A DNA stretch of 64,000 nucleotides, taken from assembly GCA_964017125.1 (NCBI GenBank), contig OZ024909.1, positions 72,237,396 through 72,301,395 on the forward strand, in the 5' to 3' direction. Within the stretch, counting starts at the first letter, position 1, and each line of letters starts with the position of its first letter. The position numbers were made by a program, and so were the translations under genes. Source of the stretch: Flabesymbios commensalis. Taxonomy: Eukaryota; Annelida; Polychaeta; Terebellida; Flabelligeridae. The notes under the pieces are model-generated. The model saw only the letters and a list, made by a program, of their open reading frames with translations. It made no database searches and was not told where the DNA came from. This document shows positions 44,163 to 56,280 of the stretch, one piece after another.

Positions 44163-46620
44163 TGGCCACAGAATAGAATAGAATAGAATCTTATCGACCC
44201 GCTGCGAGCTAATAATGGAGCTGTCTGTGGTGACCTGCTCCGCAGGGCTACAGCGACTCCAAGCCTCCATGGGCCTGGAGAAGCGAGCATCCACCTATTT
44301 CCCCACTCCCGTACCCCCTCCTACTTTCTAATTTTATATCTACTTTACTCCCCCCGCTTACATTGCGTTAATGGGGTCCACACCCTTGGGTCAGTCCCTC
44401 TCCCTCTTCTTTGTTTCTTCTCTGATCATGAGTTGTACCCCCAGTTAACCTGAGAGTCCGCATAGCACCAGATAAATCTGGGTACAGGGCTCCCACAGCC
44501 TGGCGAGAGCTTGTTCAACTACAGTAGCATTTCTTCAAATATTGGGGCTCTTTTTCTCTCTTCTTCTGGTGTTCAGCACGTCTTATCAGTGTTTGCTACC
44601 CCCAGTTAACCTGAGAGTCCGCATAGCACCAGATAAATCTGGGTACAGTACTCCCACGGCATGGCGAGTGCTTGTTCAACTACCGTAGCATTTCTTCAGA
44701 TATTGGAGCTCTTTTTCTGGTGTTCAGTGCATCTATCAGTGTTTCTAACCCCCAGTTAACCTGAAAGTCCGCATAGCACCAGATAAATCTGGGTACAGGG
44801 CTCCCACGGCCTGGCGAGTGCTGTACAACTACAGTATCATTTCTTCAGATATTGGAGCACCGGATAAATCTGGGTACAGAACTCCCACGGCCTGGCGAGT
44901 GCTTGTTACCCCCAGTTAAACCAAGAGTCCGTATAGCACCAGACTAACCGGGAGCAGGGCTCCTACGGCCGTATGAGATATTCATGTTCCTTGAACTTCA
45001 CTCTTTCTTGAATGTGTAAAATTATTTAGTCTTTGTTGCTGAAAAGAATATTAGTCTATTTTTATTTTTCAGGTGTTGTAAGAATTCAGCTTTAGCTTGG
45101 ACGGCTTCATATCTGTGCTTGTGTTACCCCCGGCTAGACCAAGAGTCTGCATAACACGAATCAATGTGATGTATTTATGTTGCTTGAGCTTCATCATTGT
45201 TATTGAAAAGAAATTAATTTTGTCGGCTTCTTCTGTTTACTTTGGCATAATTAGAATTTGTTTTCCATGTTTCTTGGGCATTATATTTATAGTTCTCCTT
45301 TATTTTTTCAGAAATTGGAGCACCGTATAAATCTGGGTACAGGACTCTCACGGCCTGGCGGATGCTTGTGACCCCCAGTTAAACCAAGAGTCCGTATAGC
45401 ACCAGACAAATCCGGGTGCGGGGCTCCTACAGCCTGGCGAGATATTCTTGTCACTTGAACTTCATTGTTCGCTGAATTTACAAAATTATTTGGTCCTTGT
45501 TGTTTAAAAGAATATTAATTTATTTTTGTTTTCAGGTGTAGTAAGTATTCAGCTTTAGCTTGAATGGCTTTATATATCTGTGCTTGTGTTACCCCTAATT
45601 ATACCAAGAGTCAGTATACCACCTGATCGATGTGATGCGTTCATGTTGCTTGAGTTCATTATTGTTATTGAAAGAATCGAATTAATTTTGTCAGCTTCTT
45701 CTATTAACTTTGGCATACTTAGGAATTATTTTCCATGTTTCTTGGGCATTATATTCATAGTTCTGCATTATCTCTTCAGATATTGGAGCACCGGATAAAT
45801 CTGGGTACAGGACTCCCACGGCCTGGCAAGTGCTTGTTACCCCCAGTTAAACCGAGAGTCCGTATAGCACCAGATAAAACCGGATGCAGGCCTCCTACGG
45901 CCTGGCGAGATATTTATGTTGCTTGAACTTCACTGTTTGCTGAATTTGTAAAATTATTTGGTCCTTGTTATTGAAAAGAATATTTTATTTTATTTTTCAG
46001 GTGTTGTGAGAATTCAGCTTTAGCTTGAACGGCTTCTTATCTGTGCTTCTGTTACCCCCAGTTAGACCAAGAGTCTGTATAACAACGGATCAATGTGATG
46101 TATCATTCAAGTCGCTTGAGCTTGATCATTATTGTTATTGCAAAGAAATTAATTTTGTCAGCTTCTTCTGTTTACTTTGGCATACTAAGAATTTGTTTTC
46201 CATGTTTCTTGGGCATTATATTCATAGTTCTGCATTATTTAGTTGATGCCCAGAAGGTTCCTTCCTACCTTCCTTCACACCTTTCTTCCTTCACTCCTCC
46301 CAGAAGGTTCCTTCCTACCTTCCTTACTTCACTCCTTTCTTCCTTCACTCCTTCCTTCACTCATTCACTACTTCCTTTCTTCATTCCTTCCTCCACTCCT
46401 TCCTCCACTCAGAAGGTTTCTTCCTACCTTCCTTCACTCCTTTCTTCTTTCACTCATCCCAGAAAGTTCTTCCTACCTTCTTTCACTCCTTTCTTCCTTC
46501 ACTCCTTACTTCCTTCACTCCTTACTCCACTCTTTCCTCTACTCCTTCCTTCACTACTTCCGTTCTTCACTCCCTCCTTCACTCAAGTCGCTTATTAAAA
46601 CCCTATGGCACTCTATAATC
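44163..46620. repeat. Composite repeat, right copy
   Basis: It starts with an (AGAAT)n tract and GAGCTAATAATGGAGCTGTC. It contains at least nine cores of about 60 bp (AGAGTCCGCATAGCACCAGA...; for example near 44454, 44608, 44766, 44927, 45388 and 45857), each with the small palindrome CCAGATAAATCTGG. These alternate with AT-rich spacers, and the copy ends in a CTTCCTTCACTCC tract (46250-46590). Open frames across it simply follow the repeat. It lacks the two insertions found in the left copy and so preserves their empty sites. Confidence 0.75.
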
Positions 46621-48020
46621 TTACACTTATTGGGACAAAAGGCGAGGACAGTGGACTCCATTGCATGTATTGTGGAGAATGCTGCTCATCAGGGTTGATG
46701 AGCAGGCAGAGCCTCCCGAGGGGACCAGTGTTCGAGCTGCCGCAATTCACGCTTTTGCGAATCCGATGACTTATTTTGCAAATTTAAAGCCCTAATGGAG
46801 AAGCATGAAATTTTGCAAATAACATTACATCATCCTAGGCCTATCCCAGCCCAAATTATTCCTTCATGACCATGTTGACGACGTAAATCGAATACGCGCT
46901 AGACTAACTTATAGTTGATAATCATATATTCCAAAAAATAGACGGACCCGAACAAAAATTAATTAAAGAATGATTCAACTGCAAGACGCGCATGCCTGGG
47001 ACGGTCAAGTGTAGGCCAACAGTAGCCTATTGAGTACAGATTGACGGCATTAATATAGCCACTGAACTGATTACAAGATACTACTTAAACGGGACATTGA
47101 TCCAATGCTGTTTTAATGCTGGGCCAACGTCTGCGAGGCTGGCCCAACATTGAGCCAACATTGAATAAATGTACAATGTTTGAGAGAAAGTCCTCCTGCC
47201 CAGCAAATACAAGACATTTGTATAACATTTATACAACGTCGGCCCAACGTCTTCGACATTGGTCCAACATTGCATAAAGTCATACAAATGTTTTGTGTTT
47301 ACTGGGCATGTCAATACAAGCTTGGGTCAAGCAGTTTCAAAATCCCCCAGTAATACAGTCAGTTTGTTTGCAAGCAAGCGACCAAGTAGGGGTAAGGGCA
47401 TGCAAGAGCATTGAATTATAAACTCATAGATGTCGCTCAAGTATATATGAACTTGCTGTGATTTTAGAACTTGCTCTTAATGAGGCTTTGGGTATGAAAC
47501 GCATATTGAGTATTATTATGAAATAGGGACTTGGCCTACCCACGGGCACTATTGCCTTCTGGGGGACCCTTGTCCCGCGAATTTTAACAGTTGACTACAC
47601 CTTTAATGTTGATTTTAATTAGATCCTAAATGTACTTTTTATTATTGAGACATTACTCATTAGTTTATTACTAAAACAACAACAATTTGAAAGTTATTTT
47701 TAAAATGAGACATTATTATTTTAACACAATTAGCTAATTTAGATTGTTTTTTATAAAAAAATAAATATTTTTTATGTGAAGATAGACGGAACAGATGCGA
47801 TGTAAGACCTAGATCTAAAAATAGATCTGACGCAATAGGCTACACAGCGTTGAGCTTGGAATTGAAAAGTTGAATCATGATTGCACGTGACATGCAAATC
47901 TTAAATATAATTTATTTTTGGCCCAAAACACAGCCAAAATTGTGCCCTATACACCAGCCCAGATGAACTGAGCGTAAATAAATCCTAGGTCCGTAGATTA
48001 ATCTATTTAAATGGAGACTA
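46621..48020. other. Region with foldback elements, otherwise unassigned
   Basis: Foldback cores (GGCCAACGTCTGCG, GGCCCAACATTGAG) occupy 47095-47190 and a complete foldback element lies at 47199-47307. A small tandem GTCTGCTAAGC repeat begins at about 48028. No exon or RNA gene is recognised between 47308 and 48020. Confidence 0.5.
47199..47307. mobile_element. Foldback MITE, CCCAGCAAACACA family
   Basis: CCCAGCAAATACAAGACATT at the left is mirrored by AATGTTTTGTGTTTACTGGG-type sequence at the right. The core reads ACGTCGGCCCAACGTCTTCG. It is very similar to the copy at 20791-20899. Confidence 0.8.
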
Positions 48021-48023
48021 AAG

Positions 48024-48250
48024 ATCGTCTGCTAAGCGTCTGCTAAGCGTCTGCTCTTCTCTTCCGCCATTTTCATCGACCCAGGGAAACTACAAGTTCA
48101 AGTTCAAGTTCAATGAAGCAACTCCCAGGGGAGTGCCCGGTCCCGTCTTTAAAAAGACGCCCGAAATGCCGGGGTTCACCAAAATGACCCAGAATTTCAA
48201 AAGCAACTACATCGATGAGTGGAGTATGTTCCATCTGGCACATACATCAT
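48024..48250 (+). other. Open GC-richer segment, possible exon of unknown gene
   Basis: One plus-strand frame stays open for about 75 codons and reads ...YKFKFKFNEATPRGVPGP, then KTPEMPGFTKMTQNF, then SNYIDEWSMFHLAHT. The composition looks more coding-like than the surroundings. It starts after a CCGCCATTTT phrase resembling a YY1 site and stops at the edge of the satellite palindrome, where GGCCAGGTGACG could be a weak donor. I do not recognise the protein and no partner exon is found, so this may be a remnant or chance. Confidence 0.2.
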
Positions 48251-48312
48251 CCCCGGGGCCAGGTGACGTTGGGAGCATTCATTGTACTAACGTTAGTATC
48301 ACCTTATCCCCG

Positions 48313-50625
48313 ACAGATGAAGTTTGCCAAGTGTGCAGCGAGCCCTTCATCCCTTCCAAGGATGAGGCATAGCCAGTGTGCAGTGAGCCCCTCATCCCTC
48401 CTGAGAGATGAAGTTTACCCAGTGTGCGGCGAGCCCCTCATCCCTTCTAAGGATGAGGTTCAGCCAGTGTGCAGTGAGCCCCCCTCATCCCTCGCTTACC
48501 CAGTGTGCAGTGAGCCCCTCATCCCTGACACTGCCTAAGGCTAACAGATGAGGTATACACAGTGTGCAGTGGGCCCCTCATCCCTAACTTTCCCTGAAAG
48601 ATGAGGCTTACCCAGTGTGCAACCAGCCCCTCATCCATCCTAAGGATGAGGTTTAGACAGTGTGCAGTGGCCCCTCATCCCTGACTGAACCTGAAAGATG
48701 AAGTTTACCTAGTGTGCAACCAGCCTCTCATCCCTAAGAGATGAAGTTTACCAGTGTGCAATGGGCCCTTCATCTCTCTTGAAGGAGGAGGGTTACCCAG
48801 TGTGCAGTGAGCCCCTCATCCCTCCTAAGAGATGAGGTTTACCTAGTGTGCAGTGGGCCCCTCATTCCTCTTGGGAGAGGAGGTTTACCCAGTGTGCAGT
48901 GGGCCCCCAATCCTTCCTAAGAGATGAGGTTTACCTGGTGTGCATTGGGCCCGTCATCCCTCCTGAGAGAGTAGGTTTACCTAGTGTGCAGTGGGCCCTT
49001 CATCCCTCTTGAGAGAGGAGGTTTACCTAGTGTGCAGTGGGCCCCTCATCCCTCCGGAAAGAGGAGGTTTACCTAGTGTGCAGTGGGCCCTTCGTCCATC
49101 TTAAGAGGAGGTTTACCGAGTGTGCAGTGAGCCCCTCATCCCTCCTGAGAGAGGAGGTTTACCTAGTGTGCAGTGGACCCTTCATCTCTCTTGAGAGAGG
49201 ATTTTTACCGAATGTGCAGTGGGCCCCTCATCACTCCTGAGAGAGTAGGTTTACCTAGTGTGCAGTGGGCCCTTCATCCCTCTTGAGAGAGGAGGTTTAC
49301 CTAGTGTGCAGTGGGCCCCTCATCCCTCCTGAAAGAGGAGGTTTACTTAGTGTGCAGTGGGCCCTTCATCCATCTTAAGAGGAGGTTTACCGAGTGTGCA
49401 GTGAGCCCCTCATCCCTCCTGAGAGAGGAGGTTTACCTAGTGTGCAGTGGACCCTTCATCCCTCTTGAGAGAGGATGTTTACCGAGTGTGCAGTGAGCCC
49501 CTCATCCCTCCTGAGAGAGGAGGTTTACCTAGTGTGCAGTGGGCCCTTCATCTCTCTTGAGAGAGGAGGTTTACCGAATGTGCAGTGGGCCCCTCATCCC
49601 TCCTGAGAGATGAGGTTCACCTGATGTGCAGTGGGCCCTTCATTCCTCTTGAGAGAGGAGGTTTGCCTAGTGTGCAGTGGGCCCCTCATAACTCCTGAAA
49701 GAGGTGGTTTACCTAGTGTGCAGTGGGCCCTTTATCCCTCTTGAGAGAGGATGTTTACCGAGTGTGCAGTGGGCCCCTCATCCCTCCTGAGAGAGGAGGT
49801 TTTCCTAGCGTGCAGTGGGCCCTTCATCTCTCTTGAGAGAGAAGGTTTACCGAATGTGCAGTGGGCCCCTCATCCCTCCTGAGAGATGAGGTTCACCTGA
49901 TGTGCAGTGGGCCCTTCATTCCTCTTGAGAGAGGAGGTTTGTCTAGTGTGCAGTGGGCCCCTCATAACTCATGAAAGAGGAGGTTTACCTAGTGTGCAGT
50001 GGGCCCTTCATCCCTCTTGAGAGGAGGTTTACCGAGTGTGCAGTGGGCCCCTCATCCCTCCTGAGAGAGGAAGTTTACCTAGTGTGCAGTGGGCCCCTCA
50101 TCCCTCCTGAGAGAAGAGGTTCACCAAATGTGCAGTGGGCCCCTCATCCCTCCTGAGAGATGGGGTTCACCTAATGTGCAGTGGGCCCTTCATTCCTCTT
50201 GAGAGAGGAGGTTTGCCTAGTGTGCAGTGGGCCCCTCATAACTCCTAAAAGAGGAGGTTTACCTAGTGTGCAGTGGGCCCTTCATCCCTCTTGAGAGAGG
50301 ATGTTTACCGAGTGTGCAGTGAGCCCCTCATCCATCCTGAGAAATGAGGTTCACCTGATGTGCAGTGGGCCCTTCATTCCTCTTGAGAGAGGAGGTTTGC
50401 CTAGTGTGCAGTGGGCCCTTCATCCCTCTTGGGAGAGGATGTTTACCGAGTGTGCAGTGAGCCCCTCATCCCTCCTGTCAGATGAAGTTTGCCAAGTGTG
50501 CAGCGAGCCCTTCATCCCTTCTAAGGATGAGGTATAGCCAGTGTGCAGTGAGCCCCTCATCCCTCCTGAGAGAGGAGGTTTACCTAGTGTGCAACCAGCC
50601 CCTCATCCCTGACTTGGCCTGAGAG
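48313..50625 (+). repeat. 46-bp satellite array, left arm
   Basis: About 50 monomers of 46 bp follow the pattern GTTTACCTAGTGTGCAGTGGG / CCCCTCATCCCTCC / TGAGAGAGGAG (for example TGTGCAGTGG at 49031, then TGTG at 49077). Each monomer contains the stem CCTCCT-GAGAG-AGGAGG and the palindrome GGGCCC. The opening module (ATGAAGTTTGCCAAGTGTGC, 48317) recurs near the inner end (50484), so the array may itself be a duplicated block of about 2.2 kb. The short open frames are by-products of the repeat. Confidence 0.93.
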
Positions 50626-53020
50626 TTAACCCTTTGTGGACTACACTATCATGTTTATTTTATTTTAACCTACTGATGCCTTAGAGCATCATAAATGTTA
50701 TTTATTAACCCTCTATAGGCTAGAGTATTACGTGTATTAACCCTGTGAGGTCCAGAGAGTCAATAGTATCACGTGTCTCAAATATTAACACTATGTGGAC
50801 TAGACTATTATATTTATTCTATATTAACATTTTTTGATGTCTAGACTATCACATTTCTCATTTATTAACCGTCTGTTGACTAGACTATCGCAAGTATTAA
50901 CCCTCTGTGGTCTAGAGTACGGTATCAGGTTTCTAATATATTCACCTTCTGTGGACTACACTATCATGTTTATCTTATTTCAACCCACTGATGCCTAGAG
51001 CATCACACTGTATATGTTATTTATTAACCCTCTACAGGCTAGATTACCCTGTGTATTACCCCTCTGACTCGGAGGTCCAGAAAGTCTATAATATCATGTG
51101 TCTCAAATATTAACCCTCTGTGGACTAGACTACCATATTTCTTCTATATGAACCTTCTGATGTCTAGAGTATAACATGTTTCATTTAATTACCCATTGTT
51201 GACTAGACTATCGCATGTATTAACCCTCTGTGGTCTAAGGAATCACGTGTCTAATGTGTTAACACTCTGTGGACTTCAATATCATGTTTATCTTCTTTTA
51301 ACATACTGATGCCTATAGCATCACATATGTTATTTATTAACCTTATAGAGGCTAGAATCTCACGTATATTAACCCTCTGGGGCCCAGAGAGTCAATAGTA
51401 TCACCTGTCTCATGTATTAATTTACCCTCTGTTGATAAGATTATTATATTCATTTTACATTAACCTTTTGATGCCTAGAATATCACGTATCTCGTGTAAT
51501 AACCCTCTGCGGGCTAGTCTATCATATTTCTCCAATGTTAACCTTCTGATGCCTAGATTATCAAATTTTTGCATATCTTAACATTTCGAAGCCTAGAGTA
51601 TGATATGTCTTATTTATTAACCCTTTGCAGACTAGAATAATAAATGATTAACCCTCTAGAATATCACGTATCTTATTATAATCCTCTGTGTACTAGATTA
51701 TTATATTTCTGTTATATTAATCTTCTGATTCGTACAGTACACGTGCTGTTCACATGTTTTATTTACAAACCCTCTGCGGACTAGAGTATTACATGTCTCT
51801 AGGGGCTATAGACTCTCATGATTTATGTCTCAACACTGTTATATGTCTCATATTATATTAACTTTCTGGGGGTTATGCTATCACGTTGCTCATGTGTAAC
51901 CCTTTGTGGTCCAGAGTTTCACGTGTCTTATTTATTTAACTCTCTGTGGACTAGGCTATCATATTTCTGTAATGTTAACTTTCGCATGTCTTATATATTA
52001 CCACTCTGGAGGCTAGATAATCACATGTATAGCAAGTTTAGAGCATTATGTGTTTCATGTATTAACCCTCTGTAGACTAGATTACCATTTGTCTTCTATG
52101 TTAACCTTTTATTGCCTAGAGTATCATGTCGTATTTATTAAGCCTCAGCGGACCAGACAATCACATTTCTTTATATTAACCTTCTCATACCTATAGTATC
52201 ATATCTTTTTTTTTACCCTTTGCGAACTACAATAACACATGTATTAACCCTCTGCTCAAATTTATTTTATGTTAGCCCGGAGTATCATTATAAACCCTCT
52301 GCAGACTAACGTAACACGTATGTATCAACCCTATGCAGTATCGTGTGGCTCATGTATTAAACTCTCTTTGGACTGAGCCATATTCTTCTATATTAACTTT
52401 CTGATGCTAGAGTACCACATGATTTATTTATTAACCCTCTGGAGGCTAGAGTATCGCGTGTCCTAACTCCCTGGGAGGTCTAGAATGTCCAGAGGATCAC
52501 GTGTCTAAACTATTAACCTTCTGTGGGCTATATTATCGTATTTATCTTATTTCAACCTTCTGATCTTCTGATTCCTGGAGCATCATATATATTTTTTTAA
52601 ACCCTGGAGGCTAGAGTATTGCGTGTATTACCGTTTATGGTCTAGAGTATCACTTGTCTCATGTATTAACGTACTCTGTGGAATAGATTATTATATTTAT
52701 CCTATATAATAAGTTCCTGATGCCTAGATTATCACGTGTCTCATGTGTTAACTCTATCATATTTCTTTAATATTAGCCACCTGAGGCCCAGAGTATCCTA
52801 TCTCTATTTCTACTAGCGTAACACATGTATTAACCCTCTGTGGTCTAGAATATCATCTGTCTCATGTAATAACCCTTTGTGGACCAGACCAACATGTTTC
52901 ATCTATATTACCTTCAGAAGATAAAGTATCACATGTTTATTTAGTAACCATCTGAAGGATTGAGTATCACGTGTATTAACCCTCTGGAGTCTAGGTACTA
53001 TCTATCTAGGTACTATCTGG
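50626..53020 (+). repeat. Roughly 39-bp satellite with ~315-bp higher-order period, left arm
   Basis: Degenerate monomers of 32-48 bp follow TTAACCCTCTGTGGACTAGA / CTATCATATTTCT. Different monomer types recur in fixed order; for example, the ATCATGTTTATCTT type appears near 50648, 50968 and 51282, giving a higher-order unit of about 315 bp. Toward the spacer the order decays. Non-coding. Confidence 0.88.
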
Positions 53021-53955
53021 TACTTGCTAAAATGAGTAGATCGTCACCCCAATGAACACGATTCAATGTCACGCTCGTTTCACCTTATATCTTGACCACC
53101 CGAATAGTCGCACTAATTTGTATCAGGGGTATTTTATCTTCTGATGAGTGCACAGATTTTCAGATGTGTTTGAGCAACAGATTTGAAGGGGCACTGACAA
53201 TAGGTTTGTTTTAATAATATTTAGATTAATAGTCCCATCTCATCAGCTGTCAATAGCGGTAATAAAACTGACTTTTTGTCTACACGCGTAAAGGCCGGCC
53301 ATTTAATACCAGGGGGGGGGGGGTATGCTATGTAATTAAAGAATAATTTGTTCACAAAGTTGGCTCCAAAAAAATAGTTTGTTCTATAAAGTGTGAGAAA
53401 AAAATAGTTTGTTCTTTTATGTGTGTGAAAAATAGATTCTTGACAGCCAGCAGATCTTTCCAAATATGTCGGAAACTGCCAAAGAATGACAAAAAAAACT
53501 CGCTCTGCTCTGTCAAGGGTTCAACACATATAGATATTTTTAATTTACGGGATTAAACATGTCCTGGAAAAAAAGTTTGTCTCTGTCATCTCAGGAAAAA
53601 AATTGTTTGTTTTTGCAATTGTATACATGTAAACAAAATGTATGTGCCAGAACTTTATTTATATATTTTCTACTTTTTCAGTTATGGCTGACAAGTTGCT
53701 TCAGAGCAACTGGACCTGTTAGCTCTGTTTCAATATTACCAAAATAATAAAACAATTATGATATTTAAAACTTTGATTTATTTTAAAGTTTTTTGCCGAG
53801 TTTCTCTCTATCTCCCATTTATCAACCTAGCTTGTCTAGTATTCTTGTCAATGGATCTAAACTTTAGGCCTAGGTAGGCCTAAGTTTCGTAAATATCTGC
53901 CTTGAAAATTCATCCGTCTAAAATATATTTCACTTTTGTAGCATTTGCGGGGTCT
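53021..53955. other. Central spacer of the palindrome
   Basis: This is non-satellite sequence of about 0.93 kb at the symmetry axis. It contains a run of G (about 53312-53323), repeated AAAATAGTTTGTTC phrases (53371-53420) and the phrase TAGGCCTAGGTAGGCCTAAG (about 53865). No transposase-like or other recognisable protein is encoded; open frames are at most about 80 codons. Confidence 0.7.
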
Positions 53956-56280
53956 AGCTACAAAAGGTTAATATGTCATATGGGGGTCTACATGAAATTG
54001 TAGCACTAGATGGTTAATATGGGAGAAATTTCATAATCTATCCACCAGAAGTTTATTATGTAAGACATATGATTCGAAGCATCAGAAGGCTAACATAGGA
54101 GAAATATGATACTCTAGTCCACAGAGGTTTGATACTTGAGACATGTGATACTATAGACACCGGAAAAAACACTTGATACTCCAGCCTCCATACAGTTAAA
54201 GCGACACAATCAGGCTGAAATCATAAAAAAATCTGAATTTTTATTTTGGCTACTTAATAAGTCCATAACATGTGAACATGTCCATAGACTAGAATTGTTT
54301 AAGTTTCCTACATTGTGTTGCGCATGTACCAGTTAGGCGAGAAATAAAGACGAAATTTAATTTCGGACATGCATGTCCAAAATAAGAAATACGGGGATAA
54401 CTTATAAACGGGGCTTTCCGCACCCTTGCTACGTTGCCACAGCAACCCAAAATTTAAAAGACTTCCGCAATTTTAGTCTATGGACATGTTCACATATTAT
54501 GGACATATCTTGAGAAGCCAAATTAAAATTAATGATTTTTGGATGAGTTTAGCCTGATTGTGTCGGCTTTAATACAGAAGACATGTAATACTCTAGGCAA
54601 CAAAATTAGATAAATATAATAGTCTAGTCGCAGAAGATTAATATTTAAGACACGTGATACCCGAGACCCCAGAGGATTAGTACATGTGTTACTCTAGTCC
54701 GCAGAGGGTTAATAAATAAAACATATGATACCCAAGGTATGAGAAGGTAATATAGAAGAAATATGGTAATCTAGTCCACAGAGAGTTGATACACGAGACA
54801 CATGATACTATCGACCCTCTGGAACGCAGAGGCTTATTACACGTCAAACTCTAGCCTATAGAGGATTAATAAATAACATTAATGATGCTCTAGGCATCAG
54901 TAGGTTAAAAAAAGATAAACATGATGGTTCAGTCCACACAGGGTGAATATATTAGTAACGTGATACTCTGGACCACAGAGGGTTAATAATTGCGAGAGTT
55001 TAGTCAACGAGGGTTAATAAATGGGAAATGTGATACTCCAGACATCAAAAGGTTAGTATAGAAGAAATATAATAGTCTAGTCCACATAGGGTTAATATTG
55101 GAGACCCATGCTATTGTCGACCCTCTGGACCTCATAGGGTAATTACACGTAAAAAATCTAGCCTATACAGGGTTAATAAATAACATTTACGATGCTCTAG
55201 GCATGAGTAGGTTAAAAAAAGATAAACATGATAGTGTAGTCCACAAAGAGTTAACACATTAGAAACGTAGATACTCTAGACCACAGAGGGTTGATACGTG
55301 TGATACTCATAGCACATAGAGGGTTAATAAATAACATAAATGATGCTCTAGGCATGAGTAGATTAAAATAAGATAAAAATGATAGTGTAGTCCACAAAGA
55401 GTTAACACATTAGAAACGTAGATACTCTAGACAACAGAGGGTAATACTTGCGATAGTCCAGTCAACAGAGCGTTAATAAATACGAAATGCGATACTCCAG
55501 ACATCAAAAGGTTAGTATAGAAGGAATATAATAGTCTAGTCCACATAGGGTTAATATTGGTGACCCATGATATTGTCGACCCTCTGGACCTCATAGGGTT
55601 ATTACACGTACAAATCTAGCCTATACAGGGTTAATAAATAACATTTACGATGCTCTAGGCATGAGTAGGTTAAAATAAGATAAACATGATAGTGTAGTCC
55701 ACAAAGAGTTAACACATTAAAAATTTAGACCACAGAGGATTATTACTAGCGAAAGTCCAGTCAACAGAGCGTTAATAAATACGAAATGTGATACCCCAGA
55801 CATCAAAAGGTTAACATAAAATAAAAATAATAGTCTAGTCCACATAGGGTTAATGTTTGAGACACGTGATACTATCGACTCTCTTGACCTGAGAGGGCTG
55901 ATACACGTCAAACTCCAGCCTATAGAGGGTTAATAAATAACATTTATGATGCTCTAAGCATCAGTAGGTTAAAATAAGATAAACATGATAGTGTAGTCCA
56001 CAGAGGGTTAATACATTAGAAACGGGATACTCTAGACCAAAGAGGGTTAATAAGTGTGATAGTCTAGTCCAAGAGGGTTAATAATAAGACATGTGATACT
56101 CTAGGCATCAGAAGGTTAACATAGAGAAAATATGGTAGTCTAGTCCACAGAGGGTTAATACATGTGATATGTCATACTCTAGACCCCAGAGAGTTAATAC
56201 ATGTGAAACTCTAAAATGAAGAGTGCTAATACATAAGACATGTGATACTCTAGGCATCGAAATGTTATTTTAGGAAAACT
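53956..56280 (-). repeat. Roughly 39-bp satellite, inverted, right arm
   Basis: Monomers read CAGAGGGTTAATACATGTGA / TACTCTAGACCA, the reverse complement of the left arm. Higher-order order is kept: GATAAACATGATAGTGTAGT recurs near 55217, 55677 and 55978. Neighbouring monomers match their mirror partners in the left arm in order over several hundred bases (for example 55930-55490 against 50690-50920). One later element interrupts it at 54196-54572. Confidence 0.88.
54196..54572. mobile_element. TTAA-flanked MITE inserted in the satellite
   Basis: TTAAAGCGACACAATCAGGC opens and GCCTGATTGTGTCGGCTTTAA closes the element, with further inner inverted phrases (GTCCATAACATGTGAACATG / CATGTTCACATATTATGGAC). 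The target TTAA belongs to the satellite's own GTTAATAC motif. The mirror position in the left arm lacks it. Probably piggyBac-like and non-autonomous. Confidence 0.85.

Noticed and set aside
42095-46698. Ser/Pro/Leu-rich open frames (SLLPSLL...)
   Set aside because: They are translations of the CTTCCTTCACTCC polypyrimidine tracts in the composite repeat.
48133-50537. Several plus-strand open frames with repeated CSGPFIPLERG-type peptides
   Set aside because: They follow the 46-bp satellite, shift frame with monomer length and appear on both arms. They are repeat by-products, not a repeat-containing protein.
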